From positions 1-41,269 of the forward strand of contig DATHMF010000042.1 of the NCBI GenBank assembly GCA_035487355.1: a DNA stretch of 41,269 nucleotides. The letters are read 5' to 3'. A program made the translations under genes and the position numbers. This stretch comes from Terriglobales bacterium. Its GTDB lineage: Bacteria > Acidobacteriota > Terriglobia > Terriglobales > Acidobacteriaceae. Under the pieces are notes generated by a model, which had not been told where the DNA came from, did not search any database, and was given only the letters and a program-made list of their open reading frames with translations. Below are positions 1 to 8,328 of this stretch, piece by piece (within the stretch, counting starts at the first letter, position 1; the number at the start of each line of letters is the position of its first letter).

Positions 1-3000
1 CGCCGCAGGTATTGGTCAGCCCATTGGGCGTGGCCACCACAAGTCCTGCCGGCAACGTGTCAGTAAAAGCTACTCCGGTCTCGGCCACTGCATTGGCCGG
101 CGGATTGGTAATGGTAAATGTCAGTGACGTGGTGCCGTTCAACGGAATCGCCGCTGCTCCAAACGCCTTGGCAATCGAAGGTGGCCCTACCACGTTAATG
201 CTGGCTGAAGCTGTCCCGCCCACACCCCCTTCATTCGAATTGACGTTGCCCGTGGTGTTGTTCTGCGTGCCCGCCGCTATGCCGGTCACATTCACCGCGA
301 AGGTGCACGAGGTGCTTTGCGCCAGAGTTGCACCCGTCAGGCTGATGACGTTGGTAGCTTGCGTGGCGGTAATTGTTCCACCACCGCAAGAGCCCGTCAG
401 ACCGTTGGGCGTAGAGACCACCAGCCCCGCCGGTAACGTGTCGCTGAAGCTGATGCCGGTCAGCGTGGTCGTGGTGTTGTTGTTCTGAATGGTGAAGGTC
501 AACGAAGTCACGCCGTTCAGCGGAATCGAGGCCGCACCGAACGCCTTGATGATCACCGGCGGTGATGTAACCGTGATCGTGGCATTCGACGTATTACCCG
601 TGCCGCCTTCGGTTGAAGTCACCTGTACGCTGTTGTTCTTCACCCCAGCCGTTGTGCTGGTTATGTCTACGGATACCGTGCAGGAAGCGCTGGACGCAAG
701 CGTGCCAGCCGACAAACTTACGGATGTCGCCCCCGCAACCGCAGTCGTAGTGCCACCGCAGGTGCTGTTCGCGTTCGGCGGATTGGCAAGGATCAAGCCA
801 GCGGGCAGGTTGTCCGTAAACGCAATCCCAGTCAGGGCCACGGTCGCGTTGGGGTTCTGAATGGTAAAGGTCAAAGTAGTCAAACCACCGATGGGTTGCA
901 GCGGTGCGCTAAAGACCTTGCTGATCGTCGGCGGCGCGACCACCGTCAGGCTAGCTGAAGCCGTCCCGCCACTACCGCCGTTGGTAGAACTAACCGGACC
1001 TGTGGTGTTGAGGTACTGGCCGGCTGTTGTTCCAGTTATGTTCACGACCACGGTGCAGGAGGTGTTCACTGCTATAGTCCCGCCCGTCAGACTGATGCTG
1101 GTGGATCCAGCTACTGCGGTTGCTGCGCCGCCGCAGGTGCTGGTTAGCCCGTTCGGCGTCGCTACTACCAGGCCGACCGGCAAGGTATCCGTAAAGGCAA
1201 CACCGGTCTCGGCAACCGTATTGGCTGCTGGATTGGTAATGGTGAAGGTCAGCGAAGTCGTCCCGTTTAGCGGAATCGTGGCCGCGCCGAAAGCCTTGGA
1301 AATCGAAGGCGACGCTACTACGGTCAGGACCGCGGTGTTGCTGGTGGCGCCCGTTCCGCCTTCGGTCGAAGTAATTGCGCCTGTAGTGTTGCTGTTGCTC
1401 CCTGCAATTGTCCCTGTCACGTCCACCGAGAAGGTGCACGATGATCCGGCCGCCGGTGACGCGGTCAGCGTCCCACCGGAGAGGGTGATGGTGCTGCTTC
1501 CCGCTACCGCCGTGATCGTGCCAGCACCGCAGGAGCCGGTTATGTTGGGTGTCGCCGCCACTACCACGCCCGCAGGCAAGTTGTCGGTGAAGGCTACCCC
1601 GCTCAGCGCGCTGGCGGTGTTGGGGTTGGTGATGGTAAAGCTCAAGGTGCTGTTGGTGTTCAACGCAACGCTGGTGGGATTGAAGGCCTTGCTGATGGTC
1701 GGAGGGCCTACCACTGTGATGTTTGCGATCGAGGTGTTGCCGGTCCCGCCATTGGTGGAGGTGGCGGTGACGCTGTTGCTCTTCACGCCTGCGGTTGTTC
1801 CCTGAACCGTTACTGAGACGGTGCACGAAGAGACCGGAGCAACGCTGGCGCCGCTCAAGCTGACAGTCGAGGACCCATCGACCGCAGTCACTGTTCCGCC
1901 AGCGCAGTTGGTAGTTGGATTACCAGGTGTGGCCACAACCAGGCCTGCCGGCAGATTGTCGGTAAACGCGACACCGGTCAGCGTCAGGTTCTGGTTGCTG
2001 TTGCTGTCAATGGTGAACGTCAGGCTGGTGGTACCGTTCAGCGGAATCGAGGCGGCGCCGAAAGCCTTGACGATATGCGGCGGATTGATGACCGTGAGGC
2101 TCGCGGAAGCGGTGTTGCCGTTGCCGGCATTGGCGGAATCAATGGTGACGCTGTTGTTGTAGACGTTGTCGGGAGAGGCCTGCACGTTCACATTGATGGT
2201 GCACGTGCCAATCGGCAAAGCCGGATTGGCAAAGCTGATCGTGCCCGTGCCCGCGGTTGCGGTCACCGTGCCTCCGCAGGCGTTGACGACGCTCGGTGTG
2301 GTGGCAACCACCATGCCGGCCGGCAGAGTATCGGTGAAGCTGGAGTCAATTGCGATTACGTTAGCGTTGGTGATGCTGAAGGTAATGGTGCTGGCAGCAT
2401 TCACCGCGACCGGGTTCGGGCCAAAGCTCTTGGTGATGGAGGGCGGCTGCAGAATGATGATGCCGACATTGGCCAAGCCTCCGCTTGACGCGCCCAGACC
2501 CCCCGCAGCCGTGTAGGTAAAAGTTGTTGCTGTGGGTGTAGCGAGGATTGGGAATGTACCGTTATAGCCACCGATGCCGACACCGGAAATAACGACCGTC
2601 TCGCCTAGGCCTGCCGTGAAATTGTGCGCACCAACGGTGGTGATGGTAACTGTTGTACCCACCTCAGTGGCGGTCGCAATGAGATTGGAGTTGGCCGAGA
2701 CGACCGCCTGGTCCACGGTCGCATGGGCCGAGCCGCGTCCTGATACACCACCCGCATTGAAGGTCGCCGTGGCCGTGGGCACAGGGTTGGCCAGTGTTTC
2801 CGGCTGGGCCTGAGGAATGGTTCCCAAAACGGGAGCGTCAAAGGTGATGGGTAAGCCAACGATCACATTCAGATTGCCGGCCAGGGCGGCACCGTTGCCG
2901 TGATTGTCCTTGCTCATGTCTCCAGTCAGCGTCGAGCTCTGATTAATACGAATGATTGCTGCAGTCGCGTTATGAGTCAGGACGATGAATGGATCGATCG

Positions 3001-5692
3001 TAGCTGTAGTCGTGGTGTTGTTTACCGTGCTCGCCGCCGCGTTGGTGCCCCACCAGTTGTTGGTTGCAGTGACGGTACCGTTAATGTTATTGAGGTTGCT
3101 TCCTAAGAGCGCAGTGTTGCCCGCCAAGCGGCTGAAACTCATATTCAGAGTCCCAAAGCCGGCGCTGAGATTGCCTACCGAAATTCCTCCGCCATTGCCG
3201 TTCGGGGCATGGTTAGTGGTGATAGTGATTTTGCTAAGTGTGACCGAGTCGGGGTTCTTCGTATTCAGAAAGAGCCCGCCGCCGTCTTTCTGGTTCACGA
3301 GGTTACCGATGCCGCCCGTGTTGCCGCTGATAATGGTGCCTTGGTCGATCAGCAGATTCGCGGCAGCCCAGATTCCGCCGCCCGATCCGTTGGCCTGATT
3401 GCCGGAGATGGTGCTCGAGTGAATAATCGTTTGCCTGGAGCCGGACACGTTGGAAAAAATATTAAGACCACCACCCTGACCCACGCCGATGGGCACGCTA
3501 TTGTTGATGACCTGGGTGTTGGTCATTAACATACGCGAAGGAAAGGACACCCATATCCCGCCACCGACGGAGCCGCCGCCGACACTATCTGCTCCCTTGT
3601 TGCCCTGAATGATGCTGTTGGTGATGGTCGCGAGCCCGTTGCCAGGAACGGTGAAATTGAAGTTGGCCAGTCCGGCGCCGTTTCCCTGGGTGGTGTCGCA
3701 ATTCTGTAGCGTGACGTTGGTCAGCGTAAGGTTGGCCGCCCCGCTTGAGCCGGTGTCAAACTCCATGCAGCCACCGTCACCATCGTTGCCATGCGTGCCG
3801 CGATTGTGCCCGTTTTGGAGGGTGAGATTGGAGAGGCTGGCGCTGGCGTTCGTAATTGGACAGGCTCCTGTTCCGAGGTCCTCATTGACATTCATTACCA
3901 TGTCAACGCCATTGGCCGGTCCTGGATTGTAGCTGGCTGTTCCTGCCTGAATGATGGTGGAGTTCTGCCCGGCGCCCGTGATATTCATCGTGCGGTCCAC
4001 CGACAGAGCGCCAAAACTACCGGTGCAGTCATTGGCGACTTTGGCAATGGTGAGCGTATAGGTCCCAGCCTGCAAACTGATGTTGTCGCCGTTGGCTTTG
4101 ATAACGGCCTCGCGTAACGTACAGTCGCCAGATCCATCAACGCCGCCGGTGTTGAGACAGGTTACGCCCGTGCCTCTAGGCGCTATGTCATCAAAGCGAT
4201 TGGGAAAGAACGTGGGATCGGGAGTGGGCATCATGGCCGAAGGCGCCATCTGGTCCTTGTGTAGTGAAATCACTCCGGGACGTCCATCCACATTGACGCG
4301 CATAGGAATCGCGGCAACCGGAGACGTAGCGGTATACGGCCGGCTCAGACGCACACCTTGCGGGAATGTACCCGGCGGCAAGGTATTGTCTTCTATGGAA
4401 TGGAAATCATGAGCGATGACGTTCATCTGCCCTGTGCTGGAATCCAGCACCGTCAAATCATCAGCGCCATAGTTGGTAATGTGGGTGCGCATGAGAACGG
4501 GCGCCACACCGGAATTGCCCAATGAGGCCACAGCCGGCATGTTCTCAATCACCTTCCAGGTGTCAGGCCTGTAAGTCTTCTGTTGCTCCACATAGGGGTC
4601 AGGCTCTCCGTTCAGCAATCTCTGCCTGCGGGCCCTGACTTCTTCCAGGCTCCATGGGGTCGCGTCAAAGCCGTTGCGCGCAACAATATTCAAGCTGCCA
4701 TCAGAGGCGAGTAGCGCCATCTGCGAGCGGTTGTCGCGATCAAAAATGAATGAGCCCAGGGCAATTGCAACCGGAGAGAACGGCAACGGCACTGGTTCCA
4801 GGCCCTGCGTGAGATTTCCCGCCGGCGTCAAATTTCTGCCGTGGAGAATAAAGAGATTGCCGCCGGAAACAACGGCCACGTCTGCGATCGCATCTCCATC
4901 CAGATTGCCGACTGCCAGGGCAGTTGCCGGAGCCTGCAGCGGATATGCACCAATGAGATATAAGCCGCTGGCGGAAGTGCTGTATACCAGCAATGCCGGT
5001 CCCTGCGGCCGTTCAATGGCCACAATGATCTGGCTGGAATTCTGATGTGGATCAAGTTCTGCCGTGGCCAGGCTGGTCACGATTCCTGGCAGCGTAAACA
5101 CCGGATACGGCGTGAAATTTCCATGCCCGTCATTGGCCAGAATGTAAAGCGCGCTGCTGCCTTTCGTGGCAGCTACGATGTCGAGATGGTCGCCTCCAGT
5201 GAAATCGCCGGTAGCAAGGAAGTCGGGCCGCTGCGGCAATTCAAAAAGCCGCGCGTTCGGCAAAAAGGGTGAAGGAAAGCGGCTCTCTCCAATGGCACGA
5301 AACGATTCCTCGCTCTGTGGCGCGAAGGCATCCAGGTTGCCGCGATACACGGCGACAGCTCCGCCTCCGGCAGTTGCATAACCGACCGCCAGACCTTCGA
5401 TTCCATCCTCCTCATAAAAGCGCCCCTTCGCCAGGGTTAGCGGCTGCACCTGGCTGGCAGCAAAAGCTTGGGCGGCGCGCGTGGGCGCACCTATGGCGGG
5501 AGAGTCAGCGGTCACCGCCAGAGGCTGGGGATCCTGGAGCCAAATTTTCTGATTGCCCTGAGCGTAGAGGTGCGAGCCGACAGAGACGGGAAATCCAGCC
5601 AGAATTAGCGCGCAAAGGATGAATGTAAAGACGAAGACGGGGGAACTCACCCGCGCCCAAGTAGGACGATTGGAGCGGTGTAAATATTTCAA
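1..5692 (-). CDS. Giant secreted FG-GAP / beta-helix / repeat surface protein (C-terminus off window)
   Basis: One open frame of at least 1897 codons runs off the left edge, so the stop is not seen. I chose the TTG at 5692 because GGGAG lies 8 nt upstream and the product then begins with a short basic segment and a hydrophobic signal or anchor segment (about residues 15-45). Reading on: FG-GAP/VCBS-type propeller repeats to about residue 430 (motifs such as ATGDFTGGDHLDIVAA); a CTLREAV motif near residue 525, typical of parallel beta-helix ('choice-of-anchor Q') proteins, followed by Asn/Gly-rich helix coils to about 920; then at least seven Ig-like repeats of about 125 residues, each opening with PP-x-I-x-KAF and containing DTLPAGLVVATPNG. 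These resemble the DUF7933/DUF11 group. The likely role is an exported surface or adhesin-like protein; the ligand is unknown. It is paralogous to the gene at 24910-29472. The long open frames on the opposite strand are shadows of the repeats. Confidence 0.88.
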   Translation of the reverse strand, partial: MKYLHRSNRPTWARVSSPVFVFTFILCALILAGFPVSVGSHLYAQGNQKIWLQDPQPLAVTADSPAIGAPTRAAQAFAASQVQPLTLAKGRFYEEDGIEGLAVGYATAGGGAVAVYRGNLDAFAPQSEESFRAIGESRFPSPFLPNARLFELPQRPDFLATGDFTGGDHLDIVAATKGSSALYILANDGHGNFTPYPVFTLPGIVTSLATAELDPHQNSSQIIVAIERPQGPALLVYSTSASGLYLIGAYPLQAPATALAVGNLDGDAIADVAVVSGGNLFILHGRNLTPAGNLTQGLEPVPLPFSPVAIALGSFIFDRDNRSQMALLASDGSLNIVARNGFDATPWSLEEVRARRQRLLNGEPDPYVEQQKTYRPDTWKVIENMPAVASLGNSGVAPVLMRTHITNYGADDLTVLDSSTGQMNVIAHDFHSIEDNTLPPGTFPQGVRLSRPYTATSPVAAIPMRVNVDGRPGVISLHKDQMAPSAMMPTPDPTFFPNRFDDIAPRGTGVTCLNTGGVDGSGDCTLREAVIKANGDNISLQAGTYTLTIAKVANDCTGSFGALSVDRTMNITGAGQNSTIIQAGTASYNPGPANGVDMVMNVNEDLGTGACPITNASASLSNLTLQNGHNRGTHGNDGDGGCMEFDTGSSGAANLTLTNVTLQNCDTTQGNGAGLANFNFTVPGNGLATITNSIIQGNKGADSVGGGSVGGGIWVSFPSRMLMTNTQVINNSVPIGVGQGGGLNIFSNVSGSRQTIIHSSTISGNQANGSGGGIWAAANLLIDQGTIISGNTGGIGNLVNQKDGGGLFLNTKNPDSVTLSKITITTNHAPNGNGGGISVGNLSAGFGTLNMSFSRLAGNTALLGSNLNNINGTVTATNNWWGTNAAASTVNNTTTTATIDPFIVLTHNATAAIIRINQSSTLTGDMSKDNHGNGAALAGNLNVIVGLPITFDAPVLGTIPQAQPETLANPVPTATATFNAGGVSGRGSAHATVDQAVVSANSNLIATATEVGTTVTITTVGAHNFTAGLGETVVISGVGIGGYNGTFPILATPTATTFTYTAAGGLGASSGGLANVGIIILQPPSITKSFGPNPVAVNAASTITFSITNANVIAIDSSFTDTLPAGMVVATTPSVVNACGGTVTATAGTGTISFANPALPIGTCTINVNVQASPDNVYNNSVTIDSANAGNGNTASASLTVINPPHIVKAFGAASIPLNGTTSLTFTIDSNSNQNLTLTGVAFTDNLPAGLVVATPGNPTTNCAGGTVTAVDGSSTVSLSGASVAPVSSCTVSVTVQGTTAGVKSNSVTATSTNGGTGNTSIANITVVGPPTISKAFNPTSVALNTNSTLSFTITNPNTASALSGVAFTDNLPAGVVVAATPNITGSCGAGTITAVAGSSTITLSGGTLTASPAAGSSCTFSVDVTGTIAGSNSNTTGAITSTEGGTGATSNTAVLTVVASPSISKAFGAATIPLNGTTSLTFTITNPAANTVAETGVAFTDTLPVGLVVATPNGLTSTCGGAATAVAGSTSISLTGGTIAVNTSCTVVVNITGTTAGQYLNTTGPVSSTNGGSGGTASASLTVVAPPTISKVFSAPLQPIGGLTTLTFTIQNPNATVALTGIAFTDNLPAGLILANPPNANSTCGGTTTAVAGATSVSLSAGTLASSASCTVSVDITSTTAGVKNNSVQVTSTEGGTGNTSNATITVTSPPVIIKAFGAASIPLNGVTSLTFTIQNNNTTTTLTGISFSDTLPAGLVVSTPNGLTGSCGGGTITATQATNVISLTGATLAQSTSCTFAVNVTGIAAGTQNNTTGNVNSNEGGVGGTASASINVVGPPSIAKAFGAAAIPLNGTTSLTFTITNPPANAVAETGVAFTDTLPAGLVVATPNGLTNTCG

Positions 5693-6099
5693 AGGATCAA
5701 TCTCCCTGCAAAATGCATTTCAGTAGAAAGTAGTGCGTGTGACCTGGTATGACTTTGTTGCGGGCCCCTGATTCTTCCAGAAATCCCAATCGCCAGAGGG
5801 ATCATGAATTTAATAAAACTGGCGTGAGACTGCTTTCTCCCGGTATCAATGCAAGGGGCCGAAACTCTGGTTAACTTTGTAGTTAATCCTGGGGGGAGCC
5901 AGAGGTGATTATTGCTGCAATGTACTAATGTGCTTGGTTCTGCTTTGTTACTCTGCCCTTGCCTCATGGATTTGTCAAGAAAATTTCGAGATTTTTACAC
6001 ATTCTTCCCAATGCCGGAAAATTTTCATATTGAAACAAAACACAATAAGAGTTACAGTTAGTAGGTTCACTCCCCCCGTATTCCAAACTTGGAGAATAG
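5693..6099. other. Divergent intergenic region between giant surface gene and DUF6916 gene
   Basis: About 400 bases separate two divergent genes. It is AT-richer than its surroundings and must hold both promoters. Apart from the promoter listed separately at 6030-6058 I see no RNA gene or repeat here. Confidence 0.5.
6030..6058 (+). promoter_or_regulatory. Candidate sigma-70 promoter for the 6100 gene
   Basis: TTGAAA at 6030-6035 and TACAGT at 6053-6058 are separated by 17 nt, about 40 nt before the ATG at 6100, in an AT-rich stretch. A GGAG ribosome site sits just before the ATG. This is a match by eye only. Confidence 0.4.
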
Positions 6100-6597
6100 A
6101 TGACCCTTTCCAGACGACAATTCGTTGGAATGGGAGGGCTTGTTGTCGCGTCAGCCATTGCGCCGCTCGAAGCGGCCAACAAGGCCCTCGCGACCGGGAT
6201 CCCTTCCTTTAACGCAGCACAAGAAATTCCTCTGCAGTACATGAGCGCTGACACTTTTCGTCCTCACATCGGTACCAGGTTCCAGGTGCATGCCTCACCA
6301 AGACCAGTATTTCTTACCCTTATCGCAGTCGATGACGAGACCAAAGTAGCAACTCCCGTCAGAGGTCTTCACGTGGGAATGCAAAATCTGGGTCGAAATC
6401 CGTCTGCATCAACAACGCAAACGGAGACGTATGCCCTTCGCTTTCGGGGACAACCAGGTACTGCGCTGAGCCAAGGCACATACGTTTTCGAGGGCGGGGT
6501 GGGCAAGATTGCACTGTTTATCGTTCCCGCAGGTCCGCCGAGACGTGGTATGCGTGTACCAACGTACACGGCGATCATTTGCCATGTGCCGCGGTGA
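6100..6597 (+). CDS. Tat-signal DUF6916-like protein
   Basis: The product has 165 residues. The N-terminus carries a twin-arginine-like signal (SRRQFVGMGG, then an Ala-rich hydrophobic stretch to about residue 30), so export is likely. The mature part holds the pattern of the DUF6916 family: an opening like STADTFRPHIGTRF (here SADTFRPHIGTRF near residue 51), a central LRFRGQPGTALSQGTY and an IALFIVPAGPP strand near the end. The same F-RG-P, Q-Y and LFIVP pattern is seen in the shorter gene at 7124-7435, so the two are probably distant paralogues with and without a signal peptide. The biochemical function is unknown. The gene has its own promoter and GGAG site and converges on the GNAT gene at 6651. 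Confidence 0.8.
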   Translation: MTLSRRQFVGMGGLVVASAIAPLEAANKALATGIPSFNAAQEIPLQYMSADTFRPHIGTRFQVHASPRPVFLTLIAVDDETKVATPVRGLHVGMQNLGRNPSASTTQTETYALRFRGQPGTALSQGTYVFEGGVGKIALFIVPAGPPRRGMRVPTYTAIICHVPR

Positions 6598-6618
6598 GAG
6601 TGGGAATTTGATCAGACT

Positions 6619-6649
6619 GGAACGGAAGTGGCCTGCCCGCTTCCGCTCC
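6619..6649. terminator. Hairpin between convergent genes
   Basis: GGAACGGAAGTGG and CCGCTTCCGCTCC form a near-perfect 13-bp stem around a short loop, between the stops of the convergent genes at 6597 and 6651. It could act as a bidirectional terminator, although there is no clear T-run. Confidence 0.45.
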
Positions 6650-6650
6650 G

Positions 6651-7127
6651 TCAGCCCTTCCACTCCATTAGGAAGTGAAATCCTTTTTCTTCAGCTTTGC
6701 GGAACCCCAGGCGCTCGAATAGACGCAATGAAGGATTAAAGTTCTCAACGTAAATCTTCACGGGCTTGCCGGCCTGGGTGGCTTCGCGAATAATCCCGTT
6801 TAAAACATACGATCCGATTCCTGCGTTGCGACTTTGCGGGAGCACAGTGATATCGGCAATGTGGAAAGCTTCAGGCAATCTGGCCAGGAAGATGCGGCCA
6901 ACGGGTTTTTCATCCTGACAAATAATATCGTGGGTTGCACCGGGAAACTGTGTGTCATAGTGACGCTTCTGCGCCTCAAACTGCATGCGGACGAAAGCCT
7001 CTTTCTGGGCTTCATTCCAAGGGACTAAAGACAACTCCTGCTCGCGCGTGCTGGTATATACCTGCAAAAGAAAAGGTTCGTCGTCGGCTTGCACGGGACG
7101 CAACGTAATCTTTTGCGGATCGCTCAC
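6651..7127 (-). CDS. GNAT family N-acetyltransferase
   Basis: The 158-residue product matches the GNAT fold: an N-terminal strand and helix region (ITLRPVQADDEPFLLQVY), a central beta-4 strand (ADITVLP) followed by the acetyl-CoA-binding loop SRNAGIGSYVLNGII, which fits the Q/R-x-x-G-x-G/A pattern, and a C-terminal LRLFERLGFRKAEEKG. The acceptor is unknown. It begins with GTG at 7127, and the start overlaps the TGA of the DUF6916-like gene by 4 bases (GTGA), which implies translational coupling. It is clearly paralogous to the GNAT at 7484-7951; both share the unusual stretch AFxRMQFxAQ-R-Y. Confidence 0.88.
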   Translation of the reverse strand: MSDPQKITLRPVQADDEPFLLQVYTSTREQELSLVPWNEAQKEAFVRMQFEAQKRHYDTQFPGATHDIICQDEKPVGRIFLARLPEAFHIADITVLPQSRNAGIGSYVLNGIIREATQAGKPVKIYVENFNPSLRLFERLGFRKAEEKGFHFLMEWKG

Positions 7128-7435
7128 CGGCTCTCCGGTTTGCGGAACCGGTTGAAGACCACCTCATACTGCATGCCTTCCTGGTCAACGCCAATGGGCA
7201 CGATAAAAAGATCGAGGGAGCCGATCTTTTCGTGTTCCAGCCGGTAAATCTGCTGTTGCAGACGCTGCGTATGCGGACCACGAAAATACAACGAGAATTG
7301 TTCCTGTTGCGGTGCAGTGCTGCGCTCGTTGACTTCGGTCAGACGCAACGTTAATGGTTCCGAGTTTGGCAGTAATATTTTGAATTCTGAATTCAGATGT
7401 TCGGAAAAAATCTTGCTGCTTAGATTGTCCGTCAT
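7124..7435 (-). CDS. DUF6916-like protein, no signal peptide
   Basis: The product has 103 residues. It contains FSLYFRGPHTQRLQQQIYRLEH and SLDLFIVPIG, the same F-RG-P, Q-x-Y and LFIVP core as the exported protein at 6100-6597. It lacks a signal peptide and is probably cytoplasmic. It sits between two GNAT genes on the same strand: 48 bases after the upstream one and overlapping the downstream one by 4 bases. From memory, DUF6916 and GNAT genes often accompany phage-tail-collar ('microcystin-dependent') proteins in bacteria; no collar gene is in this window. Function unknown. Confidence 0.78.
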   Translation of the reverse strand: MTDNLSSKIFSEHLNSEFKILLPNSEPLTLRLTEVNERSTAPQQEQFSLYFRGPHTQRLQQQIYRLEHEKIGSLDLFIVPIGVDQEGMQYEVVFNRFRKPESR

Positions 7436-7483
7436 TGAGGGCCGCCTGTAAGTATGATGAAAATCAATTTCGGTTTCCGCAGT

Positions 7484-7951
7484 TTACCCGGGATTCAACT
7501 GCATGCGGTAGTACATTTCATCTTCGCCGAACCTGGAGAAGCCCAGGCGCTGGTAAAGATTAACCGCCCGGTTCCCTTTTAACACCTGAAGCCGCAGCGG
7601 CACGCCTGCCTGCCGGGATTCGATGATGAGTGCGGTGAGCAGCTCGGTGCCAATTCCGCAGCTCTGATGTTCCGGCAACAAAGAAATATCTATAAGATGA
7701 AATTCCTGTGGGCCGCGAAGTACGATCATTCGTCCGATGGGCTGCTCCTCTCGGAGAACAACCTGGTACTCGGCCCCGGCGTAGGCGGCTTCATACCAGC
7801 GGGTCTGCGCCATAAACTGCATGCGCAGGAATGCTTCTTGCTGGGGCTTATCCCATCCCCACTTGGAGACCTCTTCCTGGCGAGTGCTGGCGTAGACGCC
7901 ATAAACAAAATTATCGTCCCCGGGCTGCTGCGGACGCAGGTGTACATTCAT
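7484..7951 (-). CDS. GNAT family N-acetyltransferase (paralogue)
   Basis: The 155-residue product opens with a short MNVHLRPQQPGDD, has the beta-4 strand LIDISLLPEH and the CoA loop QSCGIGTELLTALI (QxxGxGT), and ends with VNLYQRLGFSRFGEDEMYYRM, all typical of GNAT enzymes. Its AFLRMQFMAQTRWYE segment matches the second GNAT at 6651-7127, so the pair arose by duplication. It is the first gene of a three-gene minus-strand unit: GNAT, DUF6916-like, GNAT. The start ATG at 7951 has only a weak ribosome site. Substrate unknown. Confidence 0.88.
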   Translation of the reverse strand: MNVHLRPQQPGDDNFVYGVYASTRQEEVSKWGWDKPQQEAFLRMQFMAQTRWYEAAYAGAEYQVVLREEQPIGRMIVLRGPQEFHLIDISLLPEHQSCGIGTELLTALIIESRQAGVPLRLQVLKGNRAVNLYQRLGFSRFGEDEMYYRMQLNPG

Positions 7952-8328
7952 AGAATTCTTTGGCTTTCATTGTAACTTTTGGGGGGCCCGGATACAGTGG
8001 ATCAGTTTTGAGAACGCGTTTCGAGACGAAATCCCTACCTGTAACTTACTAAATTGCCGTATCTTTGTTAAATTCCTGTAAATACGCATCTTAAGATAGG
8101 CATGGGGGAAGTTCAAATTATTTTATTTAAGCCTTTGATTTACAGCAGGCACAAGCTTAGCATTATGCACGGCAACTTGAGTGGGTGATATTGAGAATCA
8201 TCCTCCATAACTTTGGCATCTATAAGTCCTGGCTGTATCGGCAAATCTAACGGGCGCAAATATTTCGTACATTCTGCAACGGAATCACGGAAGAATCATC
8301 TTATTTAAAGCGGACGCAACGAGGATAC
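7952..8328. other. Divergent intergenic region before egtB
   Basis: This AT-rich 377-base region separates the minus-strand GNAT unit from egtB. It should hold the promoters of both. I could not pick a confident promoter, riboswitch or RNA in it. Confidence 0.5.

Noticed and set aside
990..1826. Minus-strand 278-codon open frame rich in His, Arg and Gln
   Set aside because: It is a second frame of the giant repeat gene; the composition is unlike a protein and the repeat frame is far better.
12..2516. Series of long plus-strand open frames across the first 2.5 kb
   Set aside because: They are antisense shadows of the giant minus-strand gene, all in one frame, and rich in Val/Pro/Ala as expected from the reverse of its Thr/Gly/Asn repeats.
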